Assembly: GCF_030403775.1 (NCBI RefSeq) | Contig: NZ_JAQMWQ010000034.1 | Coordinates: 1 to 53,759, forward strand | Direction of reading: 5' to 3' | DNA from: Paenibacillus sp. BSR1-1 | Lineage (GTDB): Bacteria > Bacillota > Bacilli > Bacillales > Cytobacillaceae | DNA length: 53,759 bases | Shown here: positions 35,304-43,189 of the stretch, in pieces | Layout of the letters: every line of letters starts with the position of its first letter | Numbering within the stretch: position 1 is the first letter of the stretch | Made by a program: the position numbers and the translations under genes | The notes under the pieces: model-generated | The model's database searches: none | Told to the model about the DNA's origin: nothing | What the model saw: the letters and a program-made list of their open reading frames with translations, nothing else

Positions 35304-35492
35304 TTAAGACTGCCGGCCTTTACCAGCCAGCTGTGCTTCTGCAAGCTCTATGGCGCGTTTAACCATATTCCCTGCGTCCTTCGCCCGGATACCGCCCCAA
35401 CCCTCTTTTTGAACAATATCATAGAAACCAAGATCTTTGGCAAGCTCTTCTTTAAATTGGCTTGACATAATCCCTCTTCTTCTTCTGCCCAT
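35304..35492 (-). CDS. sspF: Small acid-soluble spore protein, SspF-type (minor alpha/beta)
   Basis: 62 residues beginning MGRRRRGIMSSQFKEELAKD, with the alpha/beta SASP segments (WGGIRAKDAGNMVKRAIELAE). It coats spore DNA and changes it towards an A-like form. The location between veg and ispE matches B. subtilis sspF. An AATACTA -10-like sequence lies upstream but a matching SigG -35 at the right distance is not clear. Confidence 0.95.
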   Translation of the reverse strand: MGRRRRGIMSSQFKEELAKDLGFYDIVQKEGWGGIRAKDAGNMVKRAIELAEAQLAGKGRQS

Positions 35493-35557
35493 CTAAACAA
35501 CCCCTTTCCTGTTGCAGCATTATTAGTATTGGGGGAAAAATGGTTTTTCATGATAGC

Positions 35558-35585
35558 AAAAAGCAGTAAACCTAAAGTTTACTGC
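35558..35585 (-). terminator. veg terminator
   Basis: A 9-bp stem GCAGTAAAC/GTTTACTGC (35577-35585 and 35563-35571) with TTTTTGC on the minus strand, 20 bp after veg. Confidence 0.88.
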
Positions 35586-35602
35586 CGCTCATTGCTTATA
35601 TA

Positions 35603-35866
35603 CTAACTTAATGCTACATGTCCTGCTGCTTCATCGTAGAATGTAATTTGAACTGTTTCTGTTAATACATCCGCATAGCTGTAAGACACTCGCTCGAATG
35701 AATTTTCATCCTGATCTAATTCAATAACAAAAACAGACGGGTAAGTTTCAGCTAAAACACCGGAACGTTCAATTGTTTTCCTGCGTCCGCCATTTGCTTT
35801 CAGCAATAATCTTTTCCCTAAATTTGTGTCAAGAGCCTTTTTAATATCGGCTAAGGTTTTTGGCAT
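35603..35866 (-). CDS. veg: Veg, biofilm-related small protein
   Basis: 87 residues from the ATG giving MPKTLADIKKALD, with AGGTGG 7 nt upstream. The frame is open further upstream through the promoter, which rules out the longer version. The core LLLKANGGRRKTIERSGVL and FERVSYSYADVLTETV is the Veg family signature. In B. subtilis Veg stimulates biofilm matrix genes. It is driven by one of the strongest promoters in the window. Confidence 0.96.
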   Translation of the reverse strand: MPKTLADIKKALDTNLGKRLLLKANGGRRKTIERSGVLAETYPSVFVIELDQDENSFERVSYSYADVLTETVQITFYDEAAGHVALS

Positions 35867-35887
35867 TCGGTCCACCTCACTATGTAA

Positions 35888-35916
35888 AGTATAACACACT
35901 GACATAGTCCTGTCAA
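35888..35916 (-). promoter_or_regulatory. veg promoter (strong SigA)
   Basis: Minus strand: consensus -35 TTGACA (35911-35916), 17-bp spacer, -10 TATACT (35888-35893). veg promoters are classic strong vegetative promoters. The spacer also contains a TGACA...TGTCA inverted repeat. Confidence 0.93.
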
Positions 35917-36040
35917 ACAAAAATATAAATTATATCAGTCCGACAAAAAGTTTGTCAATATTTTTTCTTCTACTTTTTCTTCTAAATTTCAACATTTTTA
36001 TCGTTACCTTAATGTCAATGGAATATGTGTACAATATTAA

Positions 36041-36069
36041 AAAAAATAAGCCCCGGGGATTAAAAGGCT
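36041..36069 (-). terminator. Probable yabG terminator
   Basis: A short AGCC/GGGCT stem at the yabG stop followed by TATTTTTTTT on the minus strand. The stem is only about 5 bp. Confidence 0.5.
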
Positions 36070-36986
36070 CATACTGTCTCTGTATCTTGATCTTGATTTT
36101 CTTCTTCATTCTCGTCCGGGATTGGTCTATAAGGCATACCTGTTCTTAAAACACCTTTTGTTTCGATGCCGCCAAGTCCCTTCTCTCCTGTTAACGTATT
36201 GCGCAAAACATCCCACACGTTGATTCTCTCCATAAACGGGGTAAAGCTTACTTTGGCAACAATATATACTGGATCAAGTGCGTGTATATTGACTCTTGTG
36301 GGAGAGCTGGCGAAATTTGCCCCTGCATGAATCAGGGATTCAAAGTGTGATTGGCATGCACCCGCAAAGATAACCAGTTGATCGAGATGAGGTACTCTTT
36401 TCCTTGCTTCCCTAACAGTCTGGACAAAGTGCCTGGAATGCCGATAGGCGTTGATATCGCTCATCTTTCCTTTTGCCTTTGAGTAGGCGTCATGCCCGGT
36501 GATGACGAGAATATCCGGCCGGTAATAGTCCATTAATTCGCCGATTTTATTGGGCATTTCCTTTTCATTGCAATGGATGCCTAATACGGGGACTCCGATT
36601 TTTTCGTACAAAGTCATACATTTTTTCAGATAGGAGGGATCTCCATCTAAATGCAGGACCCTGCCGGGGATTTGAAAATAATTGCTCGGCTTCACATACC
36701 CGCCTGTTGCAGTATATTCTTGTCTCTGTTTCAATAAATCAACATCCTGCTTAAAAAGTCTTAAAGACTGCTCTTCTAGTGTCCTAAATTCTTGTGTAAG
36801 CTTTAATCTCTCGGTCTGGTTGATGACAACCAAATCATTATATGGAGCATCTGCTACGATGCGGAAATCTTCCCCGTAAAGGATCGCATATTTCTGGTCA
36901 TTTATTTTTCTAAAATCGATTACACGAAAAAGAATGTCACAGTTGTACGAACGTCTGCCGACAATATCCATTAATTTTATATCCAC
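36069..36986 (-). CDS. yabG: Sporulation-specific protease YabG
   Basis: A cysteine-type protease that processes spore coat proteins. It has 305 residues from GTG at 36986, which has GGAG 8 nt upstream and gives MDIKLMDIVGRRSY, aligning with the family start. Conserved blocks include RVLHLDGDPSYLKKCM, DILVITGHDAYSK, NAYRHSRHFV and FAGACQSHFESL. The C terminus carries an extra acidic, Glu/Asp/Gln-rich tail of about 15 residues compared with my memory of B. subtilis YabG. A SigK promoter precedes it. Confidence 0.95.
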   Translation of the reverse strand: MDIKLMDIVGRRSYNCDILFRVIDFRKINDQKYAILYGEDFRIVADAPYNDLVVINQTERLKLTQEFRTLEEQSLRLFKQDVDLLKQRQEYTATGGYVKPSNYFQIPGRVLHLDGDPSYLKKCMTLYEKIGVPVLGIHCNEKEMPNKIGELMDYYRPDILVITGHDAYSKAKGKMSDINAYRHSRHFVQTVREARKRVPHLDQLVIFAGACQSHFESLIHAGANFASSPTRVNIHALDPVYIVAKVSFTPFMERINVWDVLRNTLTGEKGLGGIETKGVLRTGMPYRPIPDENEEENQDQDTETV

Positions 36987-37045
36987 TGCCGTCACTCCAA
37001 TTAGACCAGCAAAAAGGCCTTTCAAAATAATAAAAGTTTCCCTCA

Positions 37046-37074
37046 TAGGCTATGCCACCGGCTTTGTCCATGTG
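37046..37074 (-). promoter_or_regulatory. yabG promoter (SigK)
   Basis: Minus strand: -35 CACA (mACm, 37071-37074), 16-bp spacer, -10 CATAGCCTA (CATAnnnTA, 37046-37054), a full consensus match. YabG is a mother-cell SigK gene in B. subtilis. Confidence 0.85.
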
Positions 37075-37167
37075 ACGAACAATAATTAGGATTATTTATT
37101 TTTAAGGATTTTATGGTTATTTATTGGGCAGATAACTCATAATGCCTAAGATGTGATAAAAGTTCGT

Positions 37168-37360
37168 TTCATGGTCCTTGTGAAGATTTCACAAGGACCA
37201 TGATCCGTTTTATTTGCTTTTTACAGGCACTGTCAACGCCTTTGAGTGCCCGCAAACCGTTCCTTTTGCTTTACTCGGGCATTGTGAACGTCTCACAGTG
37301 CCCGCGAACCGTTTTTTTCGCTCTCCTCGGGCATTGTCAACTCCTCACAGTGCCCGCAAT
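37168..37360. repeat. Hairpin array B, unit about 52 bp
   Basis: Four hairpins centred near 37186, 37237, 37290 and 37342. The first is a perfect 15-bp stem (37170-37184 with 37188-37202, 3-nt loop). The others use the stem CGGGCAYTGT/ACAGTGCCCG (the second more degenerate). Linkers contain CGCRAACCGTT and T/C-rich sequence. It fills the yabG-rsmA gap. Apparent short reading frames through it are by-products of the repeat. Confidence 0.87.
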
Positions 37361-37396
37361 CCGATTAGAGCCCCTTGCGTGAGCACTGTGCAAAAT

Positions 37397-37421
37397 AAAA
37401 AAAGACCTTCTAAAAAGGTCT
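37397..37421 (-). terminator. rsmA terminator
   Basis: AGACCTT/AAGGTCT stem (37415-37421 and 37403-37409) and seven T on the minus strand; it overlaps the rsmA stop. Confidence 0.85.
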
Positions 37422-38298
37422 AATGGAAATATGAATATAGTTCGTCTGCAAGACGGCCGAATTCCTCTAATGAGAGGGTCTCACCTCTTCGTGAGGGTTC
37501 AATTCCACTGGCTTCTAACGCCTTAATGATGCTCTCTTTCTTTTGTTTCCCATCCGGCAGCTGACTTGTTAAATTATTAAGCAAAGTTTTTCTTCTTTGC
37601 GCAAAGCTAGCCTTTGTCACTTGGAAAAAGAAAGTTTCATCTTTGACGCTGACAGCCGGACTCTCCCGCTTAATCAGCCTGATTACGGCTGAATCAACAT
37701 TTGGCTGAGGCACGAACACCGTTTTCGGAACAATCATCACCGTCTCCGCTTCTGTATAGTACTGCACGGCAATAGAGAGCGAGCCATAATCCTTTGTCCC
37801 AGGCTTGGCTGAAATCCGGTCTGCGACCTCTTTTTGGAGCATACAAACGATGCCGCGGATTGGGAGCTGGTCCTCTAGCAGCTTCATGATAATTGGGGTC
37901 GTTACATAATAAGGTAAATTCGCCACCACCATAACATCGTCGAGGCCGGCAAAGTGTTCAGTCATAACAGCCCTGACGTCCGCTGCTAGCACGTCTTTAT
38001 GAATGATGCTGACATTCGGATACGGTGATAGGGTATCTGCTAAAATCGGCAGCAATCTTTGGTCGATTTCGAATGCAACGACCTTTTTGCTTGTGCGAGC
38101 GAGCTGTTCTGTCAGCGCGCCAATCCCCGGCCCGATTTCAATCGCACCAGAGTCCTCCGTCAAGTCTGCGAAACTGACGATTTTTTTTAAAATATTTGTA
38201 TCAATTAAGAAATTTTGCCCCAGGCTTTTCTTAAACGAAAAACCATATTTTTCAAGGATCGCCTTTGTCCTTACGGGTGTTGCAATATCTTTATTCAT
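37420..38298 (-). CDS. rsmA: 16S rRNA dimethyladenosine transferase
   Basis: Dimethylates two adjacent adenosines in helix 45 of 16S rRNA (KsgA; kasugamycin sensitivity). It has 292 residues from the ATG giving MNKDIATPVRTK, with AGGAGG upstream. SAM motif I is EIGPGIGALTEQLA, and the catalytic motif NLPYYVTTPI is clear. It overlaps rnmV by 8 nt, the usual coupled rnmV-rsmA pair. Confidence 0.97.
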   Translation of the reverse strand: MNKDIATPVRTKAILEKYGFSFKKSLGQNFLIDTNILKKIVSFADLTEDSGAIEIGPGIGALTEQLARTSKKVVAFEIDQRLLPILADTLSPYPNVSIIHKDVLAADVRAVMTEHFAGLDDVMVVANLPYYVTTPIIMKLLEDQLPIRGIVCMLQKEVADRISAKPGTKDYGSLSIAVQYYTEAETVMIVPKTVFVPQPNVDSAVIRLIKRESPAVSVKDETFFFQVTKASFAQRRKTLLNNLTSQLPDGKQKKESIIKALEASGIEPSRRGETLSLEEFGRLADELYSYFH

Positions 38299-38851
38299 TG
38301 TTTTCCTCCTGCCTAACAATAGCAAGTGCTTCTGCAAATTCCTGTTTGCTGATTTGGAACATCATTAAACGCTTATGAAGCTGTTTTCCATTTGTGTAGC
38401 CTATTTTCAAAAGCTTCCCCAGCAGGATTCGGCGCTCTTTAGAACCTTCACCGCCAATAAGTCCGGCTATGATTAAATCCTCTTGGGATATTTCTTCAGA
38501 AATTGTTTCATGCATGACCTGCGCATCCTTTAAGGCCTCACGAATTGCTTCTGGCCTGGCATGCTCAACACCTAGTCCCCTGCCGCGTTTAGCAAGCGCA
38601 TCTTCCTTTGGTAAAAAAGCATGCTTACAGCCAGGGACCTTTCCGGCGATTGTTTTCCTGATTTTTTCTCCAGGAAAGTCTGGGTCTGTAAAAATAATCA
38701 CACCCCTTGTTTCCTGGGCACGCCTTACCTTTTCAATGGTGGACTCATTCACCGCAGACCCATTCGTTTCAATCGTATCCGCATCCACCGCTCTTTTAAT
38801 CGCCGTCGTGTCATCCTTACCCTCCACGACAATAATTTCTTGTATCTTCAT
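38291..38851 (-). CDS. rnmV: Ribonuclease M5
   Basis: Matures 5S rRNA precursors, so it acts on the product of the rRNA operons flanking this window. It has 186 residues from the ATG giving MKIQEIIVVEG, with GGAGG upstream; the frame continues 21 codons further without a site. The TOPRIM domain shows EGKDD and the DxD of FTDPDFPG. A duplicated-looking A+T-rich segment upstream (38860-39010) resembles the sequence downstream of the other yabE copy. Confidence 0.96.
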   Translation of the reverse strand: MKIQEIIVVEGKDDTTAIKRAVDADTIETNGSAVNESTIEKVRRAQETRGVIIFTDPDFPGEKIRKTIAGKVPGCKHAFLPKEDALAKRGRGLGVEHARPEAIREALKDAQVMHETISEEISQEDLIIAGLIGGEGSKERRILLGKLLKIGYTNGKQLHKRLMMFQISKQEFAEALAIVRQEENNE

Positions 38852-39013
38852 TTTTCCTCCAGAAAAAATAATTAAATATTTGAAAAAAACTTGAAACATT
38901 TTTGTAATGTCCATCGTCTATATTATCAATGCATTCATACATTAAAGTATAATACTCAGTGGAAAAATACTAGTATGTATTCGAATTTAAGTATAATGAA
39001 AAACAAACAAAAA

Positions 39014-39042
39014 GTAAAAATACAGAGGAAAGGACCCTCTGC
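39014..39042 (-). terminator. Terminator of yabE copy 1
   Basis: GCAGAGG...CCTCTGT stem (around 39023-39041) and ATTTTTAC on the minus strand, 15 bp after the stop. It is nearly the same sequence as the terminator of copy 2. Confidence 0.8.
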
Positions 39043-39056
39043 ATCATTGAAAAATA

Positions 39057-40238
39057 TTAATTTAAAATTTTTATTTTTACCTTTTTACGTCCCCAGCGAT
39101 ACGCATCAGAATTAGACGCCATAAAAACATCAATGATATAACCTTTTATTGCCCCGCCTGTATCAGCTGCAACAGCATAGCCGTAGCCTTCGACATAAAC
39201 CTTCGTTCCGAGCGGAATAATTCTCGGATCAACAGCAATGACTTTCATGTTTGGATTAGTGCGGAGATTTAGACCCGTCGCAGTCCGCCCAGAACAGCCA
39301 TTACAATTCGCTGTATAGGCGGTTGCTGTAACGTAAAACTCTTTTCCCGTTTCTACTGCTCCCCGGGAAACTTGCAAAGATAAATCTTTCGTTCCGACAG
39401 CCACAACTTTATCCTGCTTTTCTGCAATCATCCGCTCACTAATTAATTTTCTTGAAACTTCCTTGCCATTTTCAAGTAAAACTTCAAACTGCTTGGAAAT
39501 ACTGCCTTGTTTACCAGCTTTTAATGTTTTTTCTGTGCCCTTTGTCAAATTTTCATCCTTTTTTGTTACTACGGCAAATTCAACAGGTTCTTCCACTACA
39601 TCGGTGACTTTTTCTACCCGGATGATGTTAACAACACTATTGTCTTTCACTTTTTCTGTAAGTGCTGGTTCAACTCGGTCTAATGGATTTAGCTTGATAT
39701 CCCGCTGCGTTAAAAAGTCAGCGACCGTAGTCGAAGTGGTCCAAACTTGTTGTGCTTTGCCCTTGTCAACATAGGTTAAATTAAAGGCTTTTTTAATGCC
39801 GACCTTCAGCTTATTTTGGATTGCCGCTTCTGGTTTTGGTGAGATTTGATCATGTGCATTCAAATCAATTTTCTGCTCCTTTAAAAGCTCAGCCACAGTC
39901 CCGGCTGTTGTCCAAATTGTTTTCTTCTCGTTGTCCTTCACAATATTAACCTGTTTGGCCTGCTTCCAAATGACATTAAGGTGGTCCTTCACCTTTGCAT
40001 CCGACTTTGGAAACAGGTAGTCCTGTGAGCGAAGTGAAACATCCAGTTCATCAAATAACTCTTTGACGGTATCTGCATGTGTTTTAACGACCTTTTGTTC
40101 GCCATTAAGAGTCATTGCAACAGTTTTCTTTGATTCCTCAAAAAAGAGAATTCCAAGAGTTGTTAACAAAACTACAAAACTAGCAATAGCAATGGTCAAA
40201 TTTCTCCCGCTCAAAGACATGAAAAACAGGTTTTTCAT
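39057..40238 (-). CDS. yabE: YabE, G5/3D-domain cell-wall protein, copy 1
   Basis: A secreted or anchored cell-wall-active protein of the Rpf/Sps group, 393 residues. It has an N-terminal hydrophobic anchor (about 12-33), three DUF348 ubiquitin-like repeats (about 38-210), a G5 domain (about 205-285) and a C-terminal 3D (mltA-like) domain. The 3D aspartates are in AVDPRIIPLG, AADTGG and IIDVF. About 90% identical to copy 2 (I count about 38 differences). The ATG lies an unusual 21 nt after AAGGAGG. B. subtilis has one yabE here. Confidence 0.93.
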   Translation of the reverse strand: MKNLFFMSLSGRNLTIAIASFVVLLTTLGILFFEESKKTVAMTLNGEQKVVKTHADTVKELFDELDVSLRSQDYLFPKSDAKVKDHLNVIWKQAKQVNIVKDNEKKTIWTTAGTVAELLKEQKIDLNAHDQISPKPEAAIQNKLKVGIKKAFNLTYVDKGKAQQVWTTSTTVADFLTQRDIKLNPLDRVEPALTEKVKDNSVVNIIRVEKVTDVVEEPVEFAVVTKKDENLTKGTEKTLKAGKQGSISKQFEVLLENGKEVSRKLISERMIAEKQDKVVAVGTKDLSLQVSRGAVETGKEFYVTATAYTANCNGCSGRTATGLNLRTNPNMKVIAVDPRIIPLGTKVYVEGYGYAVAADTGGAIKGYIIDVFMASNSDAYRWGRKKVKIKILN

Positions 40239-40472
40239 GTTTTTGAATACGATGAAAAACGCCTCCTTTTGAATCTCCTTAGGTGACTCTTTTGGTAGCT
40301 AAGTTAACATAAACGTAACATAGATTTTTCTGAAACAAAGAACAGGGAGATATTAAATCGTTTACATTCGTGGCATTTATATTGCAATAACATGTCTGAA
40401 ATAAACGAATAATCAGAAAACATTATATCTACCACCGCTTCAGGGGTAAGCTGATCATACCCTTAATAAAAA

Positions 40473-40514
40473 AATAGAAATGTCCAAAATTTGTTTCGCT
40501 TGGAACATTTCTAT
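40473..40514. repeat. Degenerate parS-like palindrome
   Basis: Hairpin ATAGAAATGT...ACATTTCTAT-type containing TGTTTCGCTTGGAACA (40492-40507), two bases away from parS. It is the counterpart of the perfect parS at 43210-43225, in the same order relative to a modular repeat. Upstream of it (40270-40470) I see only A+T-rich sequence with no convincing gene. Confidence 0.75.
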
Positions 40515-40524
40515 ATCATAAAGT

Positions 40525-40685
40525 GGAAGCGCCCTCAGAACAAGCAGAGCCTGTTTCTGTGATGATTATCTTACGGAGCCTTCCTTAGTGGCCCTGGGCG
40601 ACAGGGATGAAACGAGCAGACGGGAAGGTTGCTTTTTAAACTTTTTCAACAGATTGGCTTATGATCCCGAACCCCTAAGCGCTCC
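40525..40685 (+). repeat. Modular palindromic repeat, copy 3 (diverged)
   Basis: Begins GGAAGCGCCCTCAGAACAAG and ends AAGCGCTC. It combines the left module of copy 2 (degenerate AGAACAAGC hairpin) with the right module of copies 1 and 4 (GGGAAGGTTGCTTTTTAAAC). Mismatches in the outer stem suggest decay. It lies between the two yabE copies. Confidence 0.8.
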
Positions 40686-40908
40686 TCTTAAAAGCTATCA
40701 CTTTCAGTCGTGTGAAGCTGATGCTCCTGAAACTTGTCTCGAATTTTCATCCTTCTCCCAAATTAAATAAAAATAATTGAAAAAAACTTGAAACATTTTT
40801 GTAATGTTCGTCGTCTATATTATCAAAAGCCATCATACATTAAAGCATAAAACATAGTTAAAAAATCTAGTTACTATTCGTTGTTAAGTATTAAAAAAAT
40901 AATGAAAA

Positions 40909-40940
40909 AGTAAAAATGCAGAGGATAGGACCCTCTGCAC
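40909..40940 (-). terminator. Terminator of yabE copy 2
   Basis: GCAGAGG/CCTCTGC stem (40932-40938 and 40918-40924) followed by ATTTTTAC on the minus strand. Confidence 0.85.
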
Positions 40941-40949
40941 CTAAGTAAA

Positions 40950-42131
40950 TTACTGCAAAATTTTAATTTTGACTTTCTTACGTCCCCAGCGATACGCATC
41001 TGCATTAGACGGCACAAATACATCAATTATGTACCCTTTTATTGCTCCGCCTGTATCAGCTGCAACAGCATAGCCGTAGCCTTCGACATAAACCTTCGTT
41101 CCGAGCGGAATAATTCTCGGATCAACAGCAATAACTTTCATGTTTGGATTAGCACGGAGATTAAGACCGGTTGCAGTACGTCCTGAACAGCCATTACAAT
41201 TTGCTGTATAGGCGGTTGCAGTAACATAAAACTCTTTTCCCGTTTCCACTGCGCCACGGGAAACTTGTAAAGATAACTCCTTCGTTCCGACAGCCACAAC
41301 TTTATCTTGCTTCTCTGCAATCATCTGCTCACTAAGTAATTTTCTTGAAACTTCCTTGCCATTTTCAAGTAAAACTTCGTATTGCCTGGAAACACGGCCA
41401 TGTTTACCAGCTGATAAGATCTTCTCTTTTCCTTTTTCTAACCCTTCATCCTTTTTGGTTACCACGGCAAATTCAACAGGTTCTTCCACTACATCGGTGA
41501 CCTTTTCTACTCGGATGACGTTAACAACACCATTTTCTTTCACACTTTCAGTCAGTGTTGGTTCAACTCGGTCTAATGAATTTAGCTTGATGCCCTGCTG
41601 CGTTAAAAAGTCAGCGACCGTAGTCGAAGTGGTCCAAACTTGTTGTGCTTTGCCCTTGTCAACATAGGTTAGATTAAAGGCTTTTTTAATGCCGACCCTC
41701 AGCTTATTTTGGATTGCCGCTTCTGGGTTTGGTGAGATTTGATCATGTGCATTCAAAACAATTTTCTGCTCCTTTAAGAGCTCAGCCACTGTACCGGCTG
41801 TTGTCCAAATCGTTTTCTTCTCGTTGTCCTTGACAATGCTAACCTGTTTCGCCTGTTTCCAAACGACCTTAAGGTGGTCCTTCACCTTTGCGTTCGCCTT
41901 TGGAAACAAGTAGTCCTGTGAGCGAAGTGATACATCCAGTTCATCAAATAACTCTTTGACGGTATCTGCATGTGTATTAACGACCTTTTGCTCGCCATTA
42001 AGAGTAATTGCAACAGTTTTCTTTGATCCTTCAAAAAAAAGAATTCCAAGAGTTGTTAACAAAACTACAAAACTAGCAAAAGCAATGGTCAAATTTCTCC
42101 CGCTCAAAGACATGAAAAACAGGTTTTTCAT
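40950..42131 (-). CDS. yabE: YabE, G5/3D-domain cell-wall protein, copy 2
   Basis: 393 residues with the same architecture as copy 1: N-terminal anchor, three DUF348 repeats, G5 and 3D domains, catalytic-type aspartates all kept. Differences from copy 1 cluster around residues 228-245, at the end of the DUF348/G5 junction. It is the copy adjacent to yabD and so the positional orthologue of B. subtilis yabE. It has a candidate promoter and a 14-nt anti-Shine-Dalgarno element upstream. The region between it and yabD (42132-42368) holds nothing else I recognise. Confidence 0.93.
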   Translation of the reverse strand: MKNLFFMSLSGRNLTIAFASFVVLLTTLGILFFEGSKKTVAITLNGEQKVVNTHADTVKELFDELDVSLRSQDYLFPKANAKVKDHLKVVWKQAKQVSIVKDNEKKTIWTTAGTVAELLKEQKIVLNAHDQISPNPEAAIQNKLRVGIKKAFNLTYVDKGKAQQVWTTSTTVADFLTQQGIKLNSLDRVEPTLTESVKENGVVNVIRVEKVTDVVEEPVEFAVVTKKDEGLEKGKEKILSAGKHGRVSRQYEVLLENGKEVSRKLLSEQMIAEKQDKVVAVGTKELSLQVSRGAVETGKEFYVTATAYTANCNGCSGRTATGLNLRANPNMKVIAVDPRIIPLGTKVYVEGYGYAVAADTGGAIKGYIIDVFVPSNADAYRWGRKKVKIKILQ

Positions 42132-42172
42132 GTTTTTGAATACGATGAAAAACGCCTCCTTTTCTCGGAGAG

Positions 42173-42202
42173 ATTATTGAGAACCATGCTGCCGGCTGTC
42201 AA
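42173..42202 (-). promoter_or_regulatory. Candidate promoter of yabE copy 2
   Basis: Minus strand: -35 TTGACA (42197-42202), 18-bp spacer, -10 AATAAT (42173-42178). The transcript would start close to the ribosome site and would lack the upstream anti-Shine-Dalgarno element. Confidence 0.6.
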
Positions 42203-42290
42203 CCCTTGCTTATCCTGTGAACGTATTTTTAATTATGCATAATATTGGGAAAATTGCAAAGGAAAACTTATCGACACGGTAATCCTATGT

Positions 42291-42304
42291 AGAAAAGGAG
42301 GCGT
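42291..42304 (-). promoter_or_regulatory. 14-nt anti-Shine-Dalgarno element for yabE copy 2
   Basis: Minus-strand ACGCCTCCTTTTCT is perfectly complementary to the yabE ribosome-binding region AGAAAAGGAGGCGT (42152-42165), 125 nt downstream. In a transcript containing both, the site would be sequestered. Confidence 0.6.
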
Positions 42305-42368
42305 GTAGAACTTTTTGTTATAAGAAAAAATTTGGACAAACTTCTCATCGTTTCGACATAATCTCTTA

Positions 42369-43136
42369 TCAGTTTATGCCGAATAATTTTTTAGCATTTC
42401 GTGTCGTTACTTCGGCAACTTCTTCTAATGTTACCCCCTTTATTTCGGCAATTTGCTCAGCGACGAGCTTTACATAACCCGGTTCATTCCTCTTTCCCCG
42501 GTATGGGTGTGGAGCTAAATAGGGACAGTCTGTTTCAATTAACAATTTATCTAGCGGAATTTCTGCCGCTACTTCCTTCGGCTTTTTGGCATTTTTAAAC
42601 GTTACCGGACCGCCAAGTGAAATATAAAAGTTCATCTTCACACATTCTTTTGCCACTTCAGGACTGCCGCTGTAGCAATGCATGATCCCCCCTACTTCCT
42701 CAGCCCCTTCTTCTTTTAATATTTCCACAATATCTGCCGTCGCCTCCCGATTATGGATGACAATAGGAAGCTTCACTTTTTTAGCCAGTCTGATTTGCTT
42801 GCGAAAAACCTCTTTTTGGATTTCCTTTGGAGACTTGTCCCAATGATAATCCAAGCCCATTTCTCCGATTGCTACTACCTTTGGATGTTTTGATAATTCC
42901 TCAATCCAAGCTAAATCCTCATCCGTCATATCTATGGCATCAACAGGATGCCAACCAACACAGGCATAAAGAAACTCATAGTTTTCCGCCAATTCCATCG
43001 CTTTTTCAATCGTCGGCCGATCAAAACCGACAACAACCATATTCGAAACTCCCTCTGATAGAGCCCTTTCAATCACTTCTTGCAAATCTTCATTGTATTG
43101 TTCTGCGTTTAAATGTACATGTGTGTCGAATAACAT
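42369..43136 (-). CDS. yabD: TatD-family metal-dependent nuclease YabD
   Basis: 256 residues from the ATG giving MLFDTHVHLN, with AAGGAG 8 nt upstream; the open frame further upstream runs through parS and is not translated sensibly. TatD metal ligands are visible: DTHVH, GEMGLDYHW, HNREA, HCYSG and ETDCPYL. B. subtilis YabD (DayD) is a Mg-dependent nuclease. It sits between metS and yabE, as expected. Confidence 0.96.
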   Translation of the reverse strand: MLFDTHVHLNAEQYNEDLQEVIERALSEGVSNMVVVGFDRPTIEKAMELAENYEFLYACVGWHPVDAIDMTDEDLAWIEELSKHPKVVAIGEMGLDYHWDKSPKEIQKEVFRKQIRLAKKVKLPIVIHNREATADIVEILKEEGAEEVGGIMHCYSGSPEVAKECVKMNFYISLGGPVTFKNAKKPKEVAAEIPLDKLLIETDCPYLAPHPYRGKRNEPGYVKLVAEQIAEIKGVTLEEVAEVTTRNAKKLFGIN

Positions 43137-43189
43137 TTCATATGCTCCTTTTTTCACAATAGATTTCCTTGTCATACTATAAATAAAAA

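Noticed and set aside
37200..37423. Overlapping small plus-strand reading frames across the yabG-rsmA gap
   Set aside because: They are translations of the 52-bp repeat array, with repetitive nonsense peptides and no ribosome site.
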